Below, in pieces: positions 1-15,000 of a stretch of DNA of 64,000 nt. A program made the position numbers and the translations under genes. Each line of letters starts with the position of its first letter. Positions within the stretch are counted from its first letter, which is position 1. Origin of the DNA: Sinonovacula constricta (lineage: Eukaryota > Mollusca > Bivalvia > Cardiida > Solecurtidae); the NCBI GenBank assembly GCA_007844125.1, contig CM017568.1, positions 3,258,547 to 3,322,546 on the forward strand. Reading direction: 5' to 3'. The notes beneath the pieces are model-generated. The model did not search any database. It was not told the DNA's origin and was given only the letters and a program-made list of their open reading frames with translations.

Positions 1-86
1 TGGTTTCTGTGCATCCTTTTTGAAGATAAGTAAAATTTGCTTCAACAATCTTTTTAAACATTGAATGTCTTTATTATCTTTTGCAG

Positions 87-3000
87 GCACCATGTATTGA
101 TGACTTTGAGTTCATTAAGCCCATTAGTAAGGGAGCATTTGGGTGAGTGTTTGTGTTTCTTGCTAAATAGTTAAAAAAGCATATATAAATTAATAATATT
201 TTAGAATTTTTATATCCGGCAACTTGGTTGTATGTACAAAAAATATTCTTTCATTTATTCACAGATGGTGTTCCCTCTAGCAAATATAGTGCTGCATGAT
301 AGCATACTGAAAGCACTTTAAATGATTACATTCCCACCCACATAATCCTTAAACTAAACAAACCAACAATGATCTGTGATAGAACTACCTTTATAAATGT
401 TTAAGCAAAAGGAAGGCAAGCAGCTGTATTGCTATCATTTTTTATGACTGGTATGTATCAACTTATATGGCAGTCAGTGTTAGGAAGCTTTTTGTACCTG
501 TTCAGGCTAGACAAGGCACTGTACCCATTTTGTTACCACTTAACCTGGCTGGTTTGATACCATCATCCCTTGACACCATCATGTTGCTAACTTTGGTAGG
601 AATTCAAAAGACAGTATGATCAGTTTTGATATAAATTGCACTAACACATTAAGGTAATAGGGCAGATTTTCAGCTATTAATTATATGGTGAAGGAAGATT
701 CTTAATTCGGCTGATAAACCTTTTCACATGACAATTCATAACATAACTAATTTTTTTGCTGTAACTAATCATGCTATCTATTGCAGAAAGGTATTCCTGG
801 GCCACAAGAGAGGGAAACCAGACCAGTTGTATGCTATCAAGGCCATGAAAAAATCCCACATGATCAACAAGAATCTCACTCATCAAGGTATAACATGTTC
901 TTCAAGAGGATTATTGACACTCACTTCCAATGCTTGTTTTTACAAGTACTTGTATTTATATATAAGAGCCTTTCCTTACTGAAACTTTGTTAAGGGATAG
1001 AGTTGCAGACTTGAAGATTCCTCTACCACGACCCCAAACCCATATTTTATTTAACGCTATGGCCTTTCCAATAAAAAAAAATACATTGAAATTTGGTTAA
1101 ATCACTTTTGTTGAAACTGACATAAATACATTGACGTATCCTTGGTACAAGTTAGTTAAATGTACAGATTTTGAACCAATTTTTATAAGTGCTTATAATA
1201 TTTGGTGAATGAATTATTTCAGAATTTATATATATCTGTTTATTGATTTGAAAAATTAAACAAATGTATCCAGGGACCGACAAATTCTTAAATTTTCTTG
1301 TTGCCCACTGGGCAAGTAGAATTTGTTTCTGGTTGCCCGGAAAATCGCGTGAAATTGTCAATCATAAATAACACAGTTTGTCATGCAACAACATTTATTT
1401 AACAATACATCCCTTTATTACAAACAAAATTCATATTCCTGCTTTATAATAAATAACCTCAATGCACTTTATTCCATCATACAACATTATAAATAAATGC
1501 TAGTTTATTACTATTCTAAAATGTGCACAGTAAATAAATAACACATAAAGTAGTCAAGATCTGAGGTAAGTACGGGTAACTATCCAAGCTTACACTGTAC
1601 AGGTCACACTATATTTATAAAGACACATGTCTATTAGTATATAATACTCAAACTGTCCATTGTTCTTGGAGTTATGAATCCACAGTCACACAGTAATCTT
1701 TTGACTTTAGTAATCAATGTTTCTGTGGTTTCTGGTGTCCTGACAGATGTCTTGTTCCTGGACCGCTACTCATCCACAGGTGTATGGCTGCTGTGGGATT
1801 GTACTGGCTGAAATCTGGACCATCACTTTTGACCCTCATCAAGGCTTCCAATGTCTCCTGTTTGAGATTCGCCCTCAGACACGTCTTGATAATGTTCTTA
1901 GCTGAAAAATAAATACAAAACATGATAATTTTCTGAAAACAATTTTAAGAGACTGGTATTGAATTATTTAAAATGAATTTGCCATTATTATTCTAAACTC
2001 ATTTTATTTTGCAGAGGTTACCATTTTTTTATCATACATTTTTACATATTTGCTTTCACCATAAATGATTTACCTGAGAATTGTCACTCGCATTCAGCTG
2101 TTGAGGGTGAAAGGGTAACCATGATGTTCACCAGGGGGAAAATGTTCATGACTTCATCCGGCTGTGCCCTTTGGTTCTGATCATCCTCTTGATCTGAGAA
2201 CTTAAGTTGTTTTGGGTTTGATGGACTTGTATGTCCAGACTGATGCTTTCCTTGGGGTGTGGGTGGGGCTTGACGGTCTGCAGTTGCAGCATCATTCTCT
2301 TTCCTAAATGACTCGCTGAACTTTCGCGTCTTAGACACACCAAAATCTAGTAGTGAACGCTGTGCCATTTTGCATGATTGATAAAAAACAACAACAGAAT
2401 ATATATATCAGTTTTAGTTCCATTATTAGCACTTCTCATTACAAACTTCAAATAATTAAAACCATTAAATATTATTAAATGATCGGCGAAGGGTGATGAT
2501 TACTGACGTCTTTAATTCGGACGCCGATACTTTTTAAAGAAAGACCGATATTATGTCTGTTACGTATTAACTCGACATCAAAACTTAATTAATTGCCGTC
2601 CATACAGTATCTTTGAGATCATGTTTAAACAGTACACTCAAAATGAAGAAAGAAAAGCTATGAAACAATGGAAAGTACAGACAGAAAGCACATTAGGAAG
2701 GAAATTGATGCATTGATTGTTAAAAATAGCAGTCATAAAACTCAAGTAGGGTGTGACTTTTACATTGTTACTTGAGTTTACCTCCCCACAAATTTGCCAA
2801 GAAGACTTTCATCAATGTCTGTACTGTTCCTTGTGGTTTGTTGTGAGATAGGTAATCATGGTGTGTAAATGACAACACAACTGATCAGTGGGGTTAATAA
2901 ATCTACCTGCTAGGCTAGTGAATGGTTATTAAAGTAAAATATTGATGTTGGGACCAGACAGTGAGAAAAGGTTATGACAAAACTACAGCCTATGGCTCAT

Positions 3001-6000
3001 CAATTTATCAACAGAAATGAAATAAAATATGTAGAAGTAAAAGTTGGGACTTCAAGTTAGCATGTACAAGGATTCTAAGCTGGTTTCACTGTAATGTCAA
3101 AGGCCCCATTTCCTTCTTCTAGAAAACATGTGCAGTGATACACCTAGGCAGATTTTATTTTACAACTCTGGTTGTGCGATATTGTGACCTGGCTAATGCC
3201 TTGTTTTGTTCTTTGTTACAGTGGTCACAGAGAGGGATGCTATGGCCAAGCTGATGAGTCCATTTGTTGTCCAGCTGTATTACTCCTTCCAGTCGCAGCA
3301 GAACATCTTCCTGGTAATACTTTCATTTTTTGCTGAAAAATGTATTTTTAATAATAAAAAAATATTGGGAAGCTTATCTCTTCATTTGACATACAGTTAA
3401 ACCTGTATTGAAAGACCACCCACAGGACAGGACTAAAATGGTCTCCTAAGGCAGGTGGACTCTTAATGTAATACCGGCCGCAATAGCTCAGGTGGTAGAG
3501 TGTTGGCTTGCGGATCAGGAGGTTGTGGGTTCATACCCTTGCAGGGTCAAACCAAAGACTTTAAAGTTGATAGTAGTGGCTTCCCTTCTAACACTCGCGG
3601 CTAAGGGGACAGCATTATGCCTGACTCGTCGGTGTCAGTATAATGGACCAGTCGGGTTCAGTCCCTGGGCACCTCATAAGTGCCCCTGTGCTATAATGAT
3701 AGAAATGTCGCTGCACAGTATCAGCAAAAATACAGGCAAATCCCATCCCATCCCTCTTAATGCAACATGGATATTTCTTGTGGGAACCACAATAAAAATC
3801 AACCAATTGTGTTTATATAATAACTACATTTACTTGTATTATCATGTTGTGCTGATTATGATGAATAGGTTGTTGATATGATATAAATGATAGAAACTCA
3901 TTTTAACTGACATGCAATAAATTATCATGAATGAAATCAGTCATTAATTTATGTTTTAAATTAACTTGCATTCACTGTCTACATTTTTATTAATAAAGAA
4001 TAGGTGATATAAATAAAAAAATGAAAAGAATTAATTTCTAGCAACACAAATATTAGGTAAGGTGAACATGATCAGTTACTTAATTGTCATTCTAAGCTGG
4101 GGAATCCATGGTTGGTAGTTATTTTTAAAACAGGTCTCGCAAATGGTCGTACAAAACAACAACAAAAGTCAGACTTACAAAACAACAACAAAAGTCAGAC
4201 TCAGTAAAGTGTATCACATTATTTGCATTGATTTCGGTTTTGTTAGCACAAATCAAGCATATTTGTTTTTATTTTGATGTCAGTTACCAACACAAATATA
4301 GATATAATTTCATTTTGCAATGTTATTCGGTATGCCATTGTGGAATTCATTAACATAAATTAACCATAATCTTTATTGTTTCATTGATTGCATACTTTAC
4401 GCATTGTGTCGATTATGTTGTTCTTGGATGAGTTTACATCATAATTTTTAACCTTGAGTAAGTGTTGATCTTAGCGATCACATGGTCAGTTTTGGCTGTA
4501 TACTAAACTGTCTTTTGAGACTGACAAATAATAACAATGCTTAGGTAGTCCTTGAAATTTACCTAAACATTATACATGGTACAGACTAATACATAAAACA
4601 CATTTTATGTAATAACTTATAATCAGTTCCGATATTGCTGGTGACAAAGATGTAATTTTGAGTGATTTTTTTAATCAATTCCCATATGGCCAGTGATGGC
4701 ATATCTGATTTTAAGTGATAATTTTTCTATAAATTCCCATATGGCTGGTGATGAAGTCTATGATTTTGAATGAAATTTTTAATTAATTCCCAAATAGTCT
4801 GTGAATGAGTATCAGATATTGAGTGATCATTTTTCAGTCAATTTCCATATGGCGGATGGGGAAGTATCTAACTTTGAGTTATCATTATTCAATTAATTCT
4901 CATGTTCTCCAGGTTCGATCCCAGTCCGTGGCATACAAAAGTCATTTAAAATGTTAGTGGGGTAGTTCTCTCGCTAATGCGCAAGCAAATATAAGGGTAG
5001 TTCTACGACTGGTTGGCCTGGTTTCAGGGTAATGTGACTGGGTGTGGTATCATGTCAGGTGTTCATAGTATGCTATACACCATGAAGGCAGCACTATATC
5101 TGCTTCTCCAGATAACTGAAATACTGTTGGTATTACAATAAACCCAATAAACATAAATTCACACATGCAAGTAATGTAGTATCTGATTTCTCAGAGTTTT
5201 TCTATCAATTCTCATATTGTAGTTGATTAAGTATCTCATTTTGAGTGAGGTTTTCTATTATTTACCATATGGCAGGTGATGGAGTATCTGATTGGTGGGG
5301 ACATGAAGAGTCTGCTCAACGTGGCAGGGTTCTTTGATCCACCCATGGCCCTCATGTACGTTGCTGAGGTTACTCTGGCGTTGGAATATCTCCATAGCAA
5401 GAAGATCATACATAGGTGGGTGCTCAAGTGCATAGTGTTTCTGTGAATTGGTTGACAGAGAAATTTGTAAAATTAATAAGTCAGTGTAAATATGTTTAAA
5501 TCTCTGAGACAGTTGTTAAGTCTTATAGAAAGGAAACCGAAATAGGAAAAAAATATGTATTCTTGTTTTTTAATGTTTCATGGTTGTTAACAAATTTTAC
5601 CATCAGATTTTTCTTTGGATGATCTTTATATCACATTAAGGTGAACAATTTAATATGACAACTTTCTCATGAAAAGTATATTTGTCTGTTTCTGTACATG
5701 GTAGTATGGACAATGTATGTATTGTCCTCTTTCAGAGACATAAAACCTGACAACATGCTCATCACAGCCACTGGTCATCTTAAACTGACAGACTTCGGCT
5801 TGTCCAAATGTAACATGGCCTTCAGTAGGTATCTTTTTATAGACTTATTTGTGTGTATATTATAGGCGGTTTGTTTCTTGACAAGTCATCATCTTGCACC
5901 AGGTCTTTAATTCACGTCATTTTCATGAATCTGCAGAAGACAGAAACAGTATGTTTAATAACAGATATCAATTATACAATTAAACAATGGTTTATGACAC

Positions 6001-9000
6001 AAAAGATAAACAATAATGGTTAAAAGATAAAAATAAGCAGTTGGTAAATCAGACACATTCCCAGTATACAATATGGAGATATTATCTGTGAATACAAGAA
6101 TATATGGTTTATGCTTAAAAGAACAAAAAAAGAATTTACTTAAAATAATCCAAATATGTGTATTTATATGAAAACAATAACAAACATAATAATTACCAGC
6201 AGAAATACTTACACAACAGCTTTAAATACAAAACATGTTACTTGAGATTGCTACCAGCAAAGTAATGGGCATTATGTTACTTTTACGAAAACAGTGCCCC
6301 CAGAGGTCAAAGTTCAACACCAACAGTTGAATCTGAATTATTAAACATAAGCTAAACTAGATTGTTTGCCATGAACTACTAAATAAGTCAACTTAAAATA
6401 GTATGAAAGTAACAAATATACAAGGATTAACTCAGTTACAAATAAGATAAGCATGGAGTATAATAACGCACTAAATGAACAACACATTATGATGTTAAAG
6501 AGATAAATTTAATACCCTCTGACATGTAGTCCTTGTGTTTATACCTTTTAATTCTACCCAAATATCCTAATTAATTGAGAAACACATTACTTATTTTACA
6601 CAGGTTCTCACTAGTTTACAAAGGTGTTCATTAAAGGAACATAGTGCAAAAGGATCATAAGTCAACTTGAAAGTTATCATTATATTTGTACCTCAAAATT
6701 TCCATTTAAAAGTACAATCTGAAGACAACATTCTGTTCTCAAATACAATGTTTCCACAATCTCTGTTGTGTAGACAGTATGGATGTTCCCATGACGCCCA
6801 AGACACCGATGCCCTACAGCCAGAAGTTGGATATGTATCGAACGCCTGGACAGGTGCTATCCCTCAGAAGCTCACTTGCCTTTGTAAGTTGGATATACTG
6901 TAGTTTGAGAAAAGTTCATAGAGTCTATGTCATTATGTATATATGTTCATGTTCATTTCTTTCATGTTAATAAATGATTCATTTAGTTTTATGATGAAAA
7001 AAACTGTCTGTCATCTTGTCTGTAGGGATTATTCTGTAAATTAGTTTATTTTGTTCAACTTTTATATGAGTAAGGAGAGCTTTTCCTCTCACTCGAGCAC
7101 TGGTGTCACCATAAGCTCAAGGCAAATTCTATTAGGCTTAAATCTCACTAACCAGTGATAAGAATAAAACTACACAAATGTCTACATTGATCACACTTCT
7201 GATGTTACCAAGTTTGATAGTTAATACAGTCAACTCTCGTTATCTCAAATTTCAAGGGACCGTAGAAAATAGTTTGAGGTATCCAAAGTTTGAGTTATCC
7301 GAATTTAAGGATAGTTTGTGTAAATCTTAAAAATCTTAACTGCTACACGACGACTGGAAATGACTAAAATTCCTTGTTAAATCTGCCACTGTAAACTAAG
7401 GTTCTGCAAGTTTGTGTGATTTTGCATGTTTAAAGTGTTATTAGAAGTTGAGAAGGCCGTGTCAACAAGTTCTCAAAAACTGTTACAACAACAAGTACAA
7501 ACTAAACACTTTAATAAGCGTTAATTGATTAATGAAATTGTTGTTCATTAAATCAGCTAATTAAATAATAATCGATTAACCTCTAAATGAGATAGACCAA
7601 CTGATTTCAACAGTTTTATACGTGTGGGGACAAAGTATTTAGTTTGATATATCCGATAATTTGACACATCCGAATTTGAGTTAAGCGGAGTCGAACTATA
7701 TAGAAACTATAGGGAAAAAACGGGACCGTAGAAAACAGTTTGTCATAACCGGAAATTTGAGATAACCGATTTTGAGATAACGAGAGTTGACTGTAGTTGA
7801 ATTTCATAAAAAATATTGCATTGGTTCACAGGGCTTTTTTACCTTATATCAAAAGGACCGATTAAGGGTCCCCTTCTCAGAAAATAAGCCTAGTTTTTTC
7901 CCTAAAAATGAAAATTTCTCTCTGATAAAATTAAACATTTCATTGCTGAATGAGGAAATTAGATGCATTGATGTGAATCAGTGACTACACTGGTAGTTGA
8001 GTGAACTGGACTATGATAGTCTAGTGGAGGAAGTTATAAAACAAGCAAAATAGGGATATGGCCATGAAAACATGATGTATGATAGATAATAAAAGTATGC
8101 ACTATTTTCCCACATTTTTACTTAAACAACACCGAATTTTCCTCATGTCCCCTGGCACCGTCAACTTTTTCAGGAAAAAAAATAAACCTGGTTCAGCTTA
8201 TAAAATTTTGGTACATGTAACAGCAGGTTGAATTTTTTAATGCAAAAATCTCTTTCAATCTCTTTTAATCTCTTTAAAGTGTGCATGGATTTGAAAATTC
8301 AAATTGTGTTTCTGCTTATATATTAAAGTTTGCTAGTTTCAGGTTGGTTTTGTGAGAAATATGGGCCGACTTTGACTAAGAAAATATGCAGGTTACAATT
8401 TCGCATACAAGTACTATCAAGCTTACATCAGACTAGCAGGCCCTCTTTCATCTGCTAGTTTTTGTTGCTTCTAGAAATTGTTATATATATTCATTAAGAT
8501 ATGTAAATGTCTTGCCACTTGGAACTTAGGATTTTTCTGTATTTTCTGTACAGTTTGTTTATCAAATTATATTTTGTATTTTAAGCTCAATTGAGCACAA
8601 TATGCTCACATTGTGCTGTTTTATCATCTGGTGTGTGAAGTGTGGTGTCAACACATCTGGGAACACTTTAGGCTCCTATTTTACTTAATAGGCACCTGTT
8701 GTGTTGCAGTAGAGCTGCTGATGTGAAACTCTTCTGATGGCTAGGCCTCTCACTGCCTCTGTTTGAGTCCTGTTCATAATGAAGGACTAAATTTGTGAAT
8801 TTCTTCCAGCTGATCTGTGGTGCATTCTACCAAGACATTTGTATGAGGTCTTCCTCCACCAAAGTAGCTTGATGTCTATAATTGCAATACTGAGTTGCTG
8901 AGATGTATTTCAAAAACAAAAATATTTGCTCAAATCTTAAGAAATAGCACAGAAATTTTATTAATATATTATAGTGTAATGCCTTACATATCATCTTCAA

Positions 9001-12000
9001 GTGAATGCAGTATTGTTGGTGAGACCTTAAAACCAAAATCTAACACATTTTTAAGCATACAATTTAAGCATTCTAATACAGATTAATATACACATTGCTG
9101 TGAATACCTTCTTCTTCCAGAGCACAGAAAAGAACCAACCTTTGGATGGATCTACCCCACACTCACATGATGGTCATATAATCAGCCCCCTGACAGATAT
9201 CTCCAACATATCCAATGACAGACGCTCTATAGGTCATGTGACACCTGTTGGAGTAAGCTGAACAAGCAGAAGTCCATGAGGGACCTGTTACTTAGTCAGT
9301 CCACATCCAAGTACATGAACCAGTCTGGGAGTCGAACTTTCCGAGGGGTGACAACACCAGGCAGACCTGGCACCTCACCCAAACCACCCATTAAACGGCT
9401 CACCTCTACATTACAGGTACAAAGAGTGAAAGAGTATCAACTTTTTTCTCTTAAAGTCATCTTTTCATTAAAGACATGTGTCTTATCTGCTAGTTTCTGA
9501 CTTTACCTTTATCTGCAATCGCCACTGGACTGGCCAAATAATTCCTAAAATCTTGATTTTTTAAAATGTAACAAATCAGGCAGTGCCTTATACATGTATC
9601 GGCCATTGTTGTGCCATAAATGTTTTCTACGTCTTAATTGCATAACAATGCTTGTTAGAGTGGAATCAAATCTAACTATTGTGCTGGTTGTTTTATTATA
9701 ACTGTCTAAAAGGCCAAGTGATAAGGGCACCTAACTGTGGTGGTTTTTTTTTGCTTTTTTTATGTGTTAATAGATTAATGCAAACTGGATTTAACAGGTT
9801 CTGATTGTTGCAGGAGTCCCTGAATTGGACCAAGTCAACAAACAGTCAGGTTGAGCCCTCCCATGTGAGTGACATGACCAGCCCTGTGAATACAGACCCA
9901 ACCTGTAGGCATGTCCCTCACAGACAGTCCTGACCCACTCCGTGCTGACTCAGTCATGTCCATCAGCCATGCCAGCAATGATTGTGATGGTACCAGTGAT
10001 TACTTGTCAGACGATGTATTCTTGTCCATGAACTCAACCAATAACCAGAACTCTGGGCATCTAGCAGATCACAGTGATATTACAGGAACACATTCCTAAT
10101 CTCTGTGACACCTGTCAGTGCAAAAAACAGAAGACAGCCGATACATCATGCAACGAATGTTGCAGTCACCTTAAAGCGCCATCTAGGCAGGAAAAGATGA
10201 CTGATGACACACCCCAGATGCATCGAAGCAATGAATCTGTATGGAATTCTTACGCAGCTAAGAACTTGAGGTCTCTGCGTCATGGGTCTTATTCTGAAGA
10301 TAATGATGAAGATGTGGACAGTGACAGTAAAGATGGCTTGGGGGATGTGTTCAGTCATAACTCTCCACAGAGACCCAATATGCCTGACATTTTCCAAGCT
10401 AGGAGTGATTTGAAGCCTAAAAGTATAAGAGCAAGACCTCGAAGACTGATGAAAACAAAAAGTTTTTGTTACCCATCTGACGATGAGTCTGATGCTGAAG
10501 ACAGGCACAGAGAGGTCATGAAGATGGGTAAAAAGAGAAATTTCTCCCATGTTGAACAAAGCCCCATTAGGCGAACCCACAGTGCCGATTCAGGGCTTAC
10601 ACAGGAGATCCGGTTGTTGGGCATGGAACCATGTGCTAAACGTAGCAACTCTGTTCCCAGGACTCGAATACGCTTCCACAGTGGAAATGATTCCAGAAAG
10701 ACTGACAAATCTCTCCCTTTACAGCCAAACAGATTGAAAGACTGCACAGAAAGTTTGAGTAAGATCATTTATAAATGTAAGAGTATCTCAGATATGGACA
10801 AGATGCTACTGCTCTCAGCTGATGAACACAGACTTGTTGAAGGTCATAGTGACACGTCCTTGACCTCTGAGAGTGATTGTAAAGGTCACACCACTAAAGG
10901 TCAAGGTAGCAACTGTACCAATGTTAGTGGAACATGCCTGGTGAGTCCAGATCCCCTGTCAGGGTCACACATAGTTGAACAAAGGAAAGATAGCTATTGT
11001 TCAGGACACAACACCAGTCTCAAACTCCAGCCAGAAAATGAGGTTGTCCTGACCGGAGCACCAGAGATGGTTGGACCAATGAACAAGAGAATCATGGGTA
11101 TGAAGCAGAAGATGGTGTCAAGTGTGCAGTCTGAGAGTGATCTCCACACACACATAGATACTAATGTGTCGTCCATCTATGACAGTGATGGAAACAGAAG
11201 TTTACCTACATACATTGGGGAGTCAGTGGCCAAAAGCAAAAGGTATAAATAGTGGTTTTCTTTTCTTTTTGGTATTTGCACTAAATTCTCAAGGCCTTGG
11301 GTAAGAAAATGTTAGACTTATTCTAAAATCTTATTTAAGATCCTATCAGTCATATTTAAAATTAATGATCAGATACTAGTCCAGTCTGTCAGTCAGAGAA
11401 CCAAACTTTTATCATTTTGGCTCATTACATTATACAAAAATAGGTTGATGTGTCAAGTCATATACAGAATAAAAAAATAACACTCATTCATCAAAGAAAA
11501 CAGCATATTTTTCTTAATTTTTTTTCTCCAAGAAATCCTGTCGGAGAAAAAATCTAGAGATGCAAGTTTGTCTCTTTTCACACAACATTTCCTATTGCTG
11601 TAAGAATATAAGATATTATTCTGAATATTAAAAGACAGCAAAAGTGATTGAATAATTTGTTTTTGTTTCTTGCTACTTTGATTGCTTTGATTTACTTAGC
11701 TTATAACAAGTATTTCACCTCATATTTCCAGTTCGCCATCCCCTTCAAAAGCGGTCGTGGTTCCAAGCACACCCAACCCAAAACCTGCAGCATTGCTGCC
11801 TCCACCACCACCCAAGACAAGGGTAAGGGATCAACCTGTAGATACATCATGAAACAGAATGATCTTGTAATATTTTAAATAGCTCAAGTTACTTTTTAAA
11901 AGCAATAAAACCAAGGAGTAATGTACTGATACAGTATATGGGGCCACTATTGGCTCTTCCACCATTCAGACTGTGGTAAGCTATAACCTTTTAAATATTA

Positions 12001-15000
12001 GTGTCAAAATATAAAGAATGAGACTTGACTATTTGAAGCTATCGAAATAGAATTTGTTTAACTCAATTTAATTGTAATTAAAGTTTGTGTCCTATTTCAA
12101 CCCTGAGGCAGAACCTGTTCATGGTGTAGGTCATCTACATTCTGTTGTTAATTAGACTATGATCAAAGCCACAGAGAAAACATTTAGGAACATGAGTTCT
12201 TCAAGACCATGAACCTTTAGCCCTTGATTCATAAAACAATGATGTGTTATTCTTCACATTGTTATTCATCACACATAGTCTTAATGAAAATTAGTGATGT
12301 ATCGCAATACAATGTCTTGTTAAATTAATGCACTGCACCGCAATGTTATTTTTCAGTAAGTTACCCAGCTCTGAGAGGAATTTCACAAAACCTTGGTTAT
12401 CAGCATTTTACTCAAACTAACTTGTCATCTTTTTACATGTCATCATGACAACTCCAAGTGGTTGTACTGTGAATATTTTTAATCTACAAGATGGCAGACT
12501 AACATGAGCTGTAGCCATTTTTATTATCAATAGATCTACATACAACATGTGTGAGTTTCCAAAAAGTTTTGATTTCATCTTTATTTTGTCTTTTATTTAA
12601 TGTTAGTACCTTAGAAGGGTCATAATGCAAGACCAAAATAAATGGAAGAAAGGATGTGTATGATGGTGTGGGTTTTTTCTACAGTGTTAGAAAAATAAAT
12701 TGTAGGGGCAAAAATTTGCATCACACCAAGGTTATTAAATTTCCCTAACTTCCAACAAGTTTTCAGCTGACTGAGAGTGGGCCACCTTAATTAGTACTTT
12801 ACACGACAACATCAAAATGTCTCTCACTGACACTCCATACCAAACCAACAACCTTGCATGTGTAATAGGATATGTGTAAATAACAACTTATTACATATAT
12901 CTATGTTACTGACTGGAGTCATTTGGTGTTGTACAACAAAGCTATGAGGATTGTTGATTGATGGCATTGAATTGATGTAACAAATACAGGTTACACTGAC
13001 CAGGTGTACTACAGAAGCATAATAATTATAAACTTGAGCCTTACATTTAAGTTTGTGATGCAGTGTATTGTATAAATGTACCAACAAAATAAATGAAAAC
13101 AATGAAATAAATGGCTAGTGGATAATGCTCCATGGCAGGGTTATAATCAGCAAAACACAAGTTAATAATAAAGCCAACTAAATGCCCAGTAAAGAAGCAC
13201 AGTCAGTTATTGCATACATGAATAAAACAAGTATGTTTTTATAAATGTACAAAAATTGTAAACCTTTGATAGAAAAATAACAACATCTTTATAACTCAAT
13301 GTTTCCAATCTTTGTTTCCTCCACAGCACCCATCAGGGAAGACAACTCCAGCTAGACTGAGATTCTGTTCTACCACCACAAGTATTCCCCCTTCGGCCCA
13401 CTTCCACTCCCATGACTACAGTGGATACTCTGATGTATGTGCCACACCAGAACCCTCACGAAGGGTAGGAACAAATCTTTTATTTACTATGTTTTTGTGA
13501 CCTCAGACATTTGAATAATGATAAAGCCATATCAAGGGCTATCCCAGTCCATTGGTCATCCTTGTCCCTATCCATTAGTGGATCTTCCATTTTAGATTTG
13601 TTATTTTTGAAAACTTCACCATTTAATTTATGTATGGGGCATACAACTGTGATATTGAAGGGCAGGCTTAATTATGGTCACTATTTACCTTATTGTAGCC
13701 AACTTATGACTGATTCTTGAGAATTCATGCTAGGCCATGATCGTCAGTAACTTATGGACACATATATAGTTTGTCCTGCTTTCTATTTAAAGACCCTGTG
13801 TACAATTGGGTTTATGCACAAACATTTTCTAAATGGCCAAGTGATCAATTTCTTGAGTTGTAAGGTGACAGGGCTTAGTTGTGTCTATTTGTGTTTGTAC
13901 TGTTTTCTGGCACCTTTGGACATTCTTAAGGAAATTGTTGGTACAGTGAATGCTAAAATGTCAATAAATGAATTTTGCAGGGTATGTTCTTTACACCTGG
14001 TGTGACGATACCAAAGACGCCCAAAACCCCTCACCAGAAGATGTTGGTTCGCTCTCAGTCATTCTGCCATGCCATGAAGACACCATACAGGACGCCCAAG
14101 TTAGACAGACGGGCGCCAGTACAGGAGGAAGAAAGAATCTTAGGAACACCAGACTATTTGGCACCAGAGATACTGCAGCAGAAACCACATGGTACTTATG
14201 GATATATGGGGTTATTCTTGTAAATACAATCTTCTAATGGTTTATAGCATGTATCTTCTGACATTTCTTAGCCTCTGAATCTTTCATACTAATGACACAT
14301 TCCTGTTTGTAACTTTCTTCTTTAGACATCAGTTTTTTTCTTCTCATAACATATTATGACATTTCCTTTTAAGTTCTTTTCTTCTAACATAGCATCATTT
14401 TTACATTTTCTTTGTTCTGACATTCTTCTGGCTAGCCATTCCGTTCATGACATCTCATAACTATTAGCATTTGTTAATTTCTGGCATGTTTCTGCACTCC
14501 TGACTTTTATCATTTTCTTTACATCTGATATATTCTCTGAATCTGTCATATGCTCTTTTTAAAGCATGGTCCAACTTCTGACATGTCATAACTTGTGACA
14601 GGTCTACTTGTCATCATTGACACATTCTTGCATGTCCTATCATATAAACTTATAAAATCTACCAACTTCTGACATGTGCTCACTTCTGAAGGCACACTCT
14701 TGACATTTCCTTACATTTATTCCTTACAGCTGTTTTATTCTGACATGTTGTACCTTCTTGTCTAACTTCAGGCCCTGAAGTGGATTGGTGGGCCTTAGGT
14801 GTATGTATGTTTGAGTTCCTGACTGGTGTTCCCCCATTTAATGATCAAACACCTGACCTGGTCTTCAAAAACATTCTTGAAAGAGGTGAGTCCTGGTTAT
14901 CCCCTTCGTGCAGAACCTTTGACTGTTATATTGTTAGTTATATAATTATTAGTATTTTATATAATTATTAGTTATAAAAACCTAACTTAAGCGTGATCAT

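Noticed and set aside
3484..3538. Functional tRNA gene
   Set aside because: Box A and B are present, but the acceptor stem cannot be closed and the sequence continues into a SINE body.
3492..3881. 129-residue frame in MASTL intron 3
   Set aside because: It reads across the tRNA-derived SINE, starting inside the box A/B head.
10146..10768. Minus-strand frames opposite MASTL exon 8
   Set aside because: The plus strand is coding here; these are shadows of the Ser/Asp-rich kinase insert.
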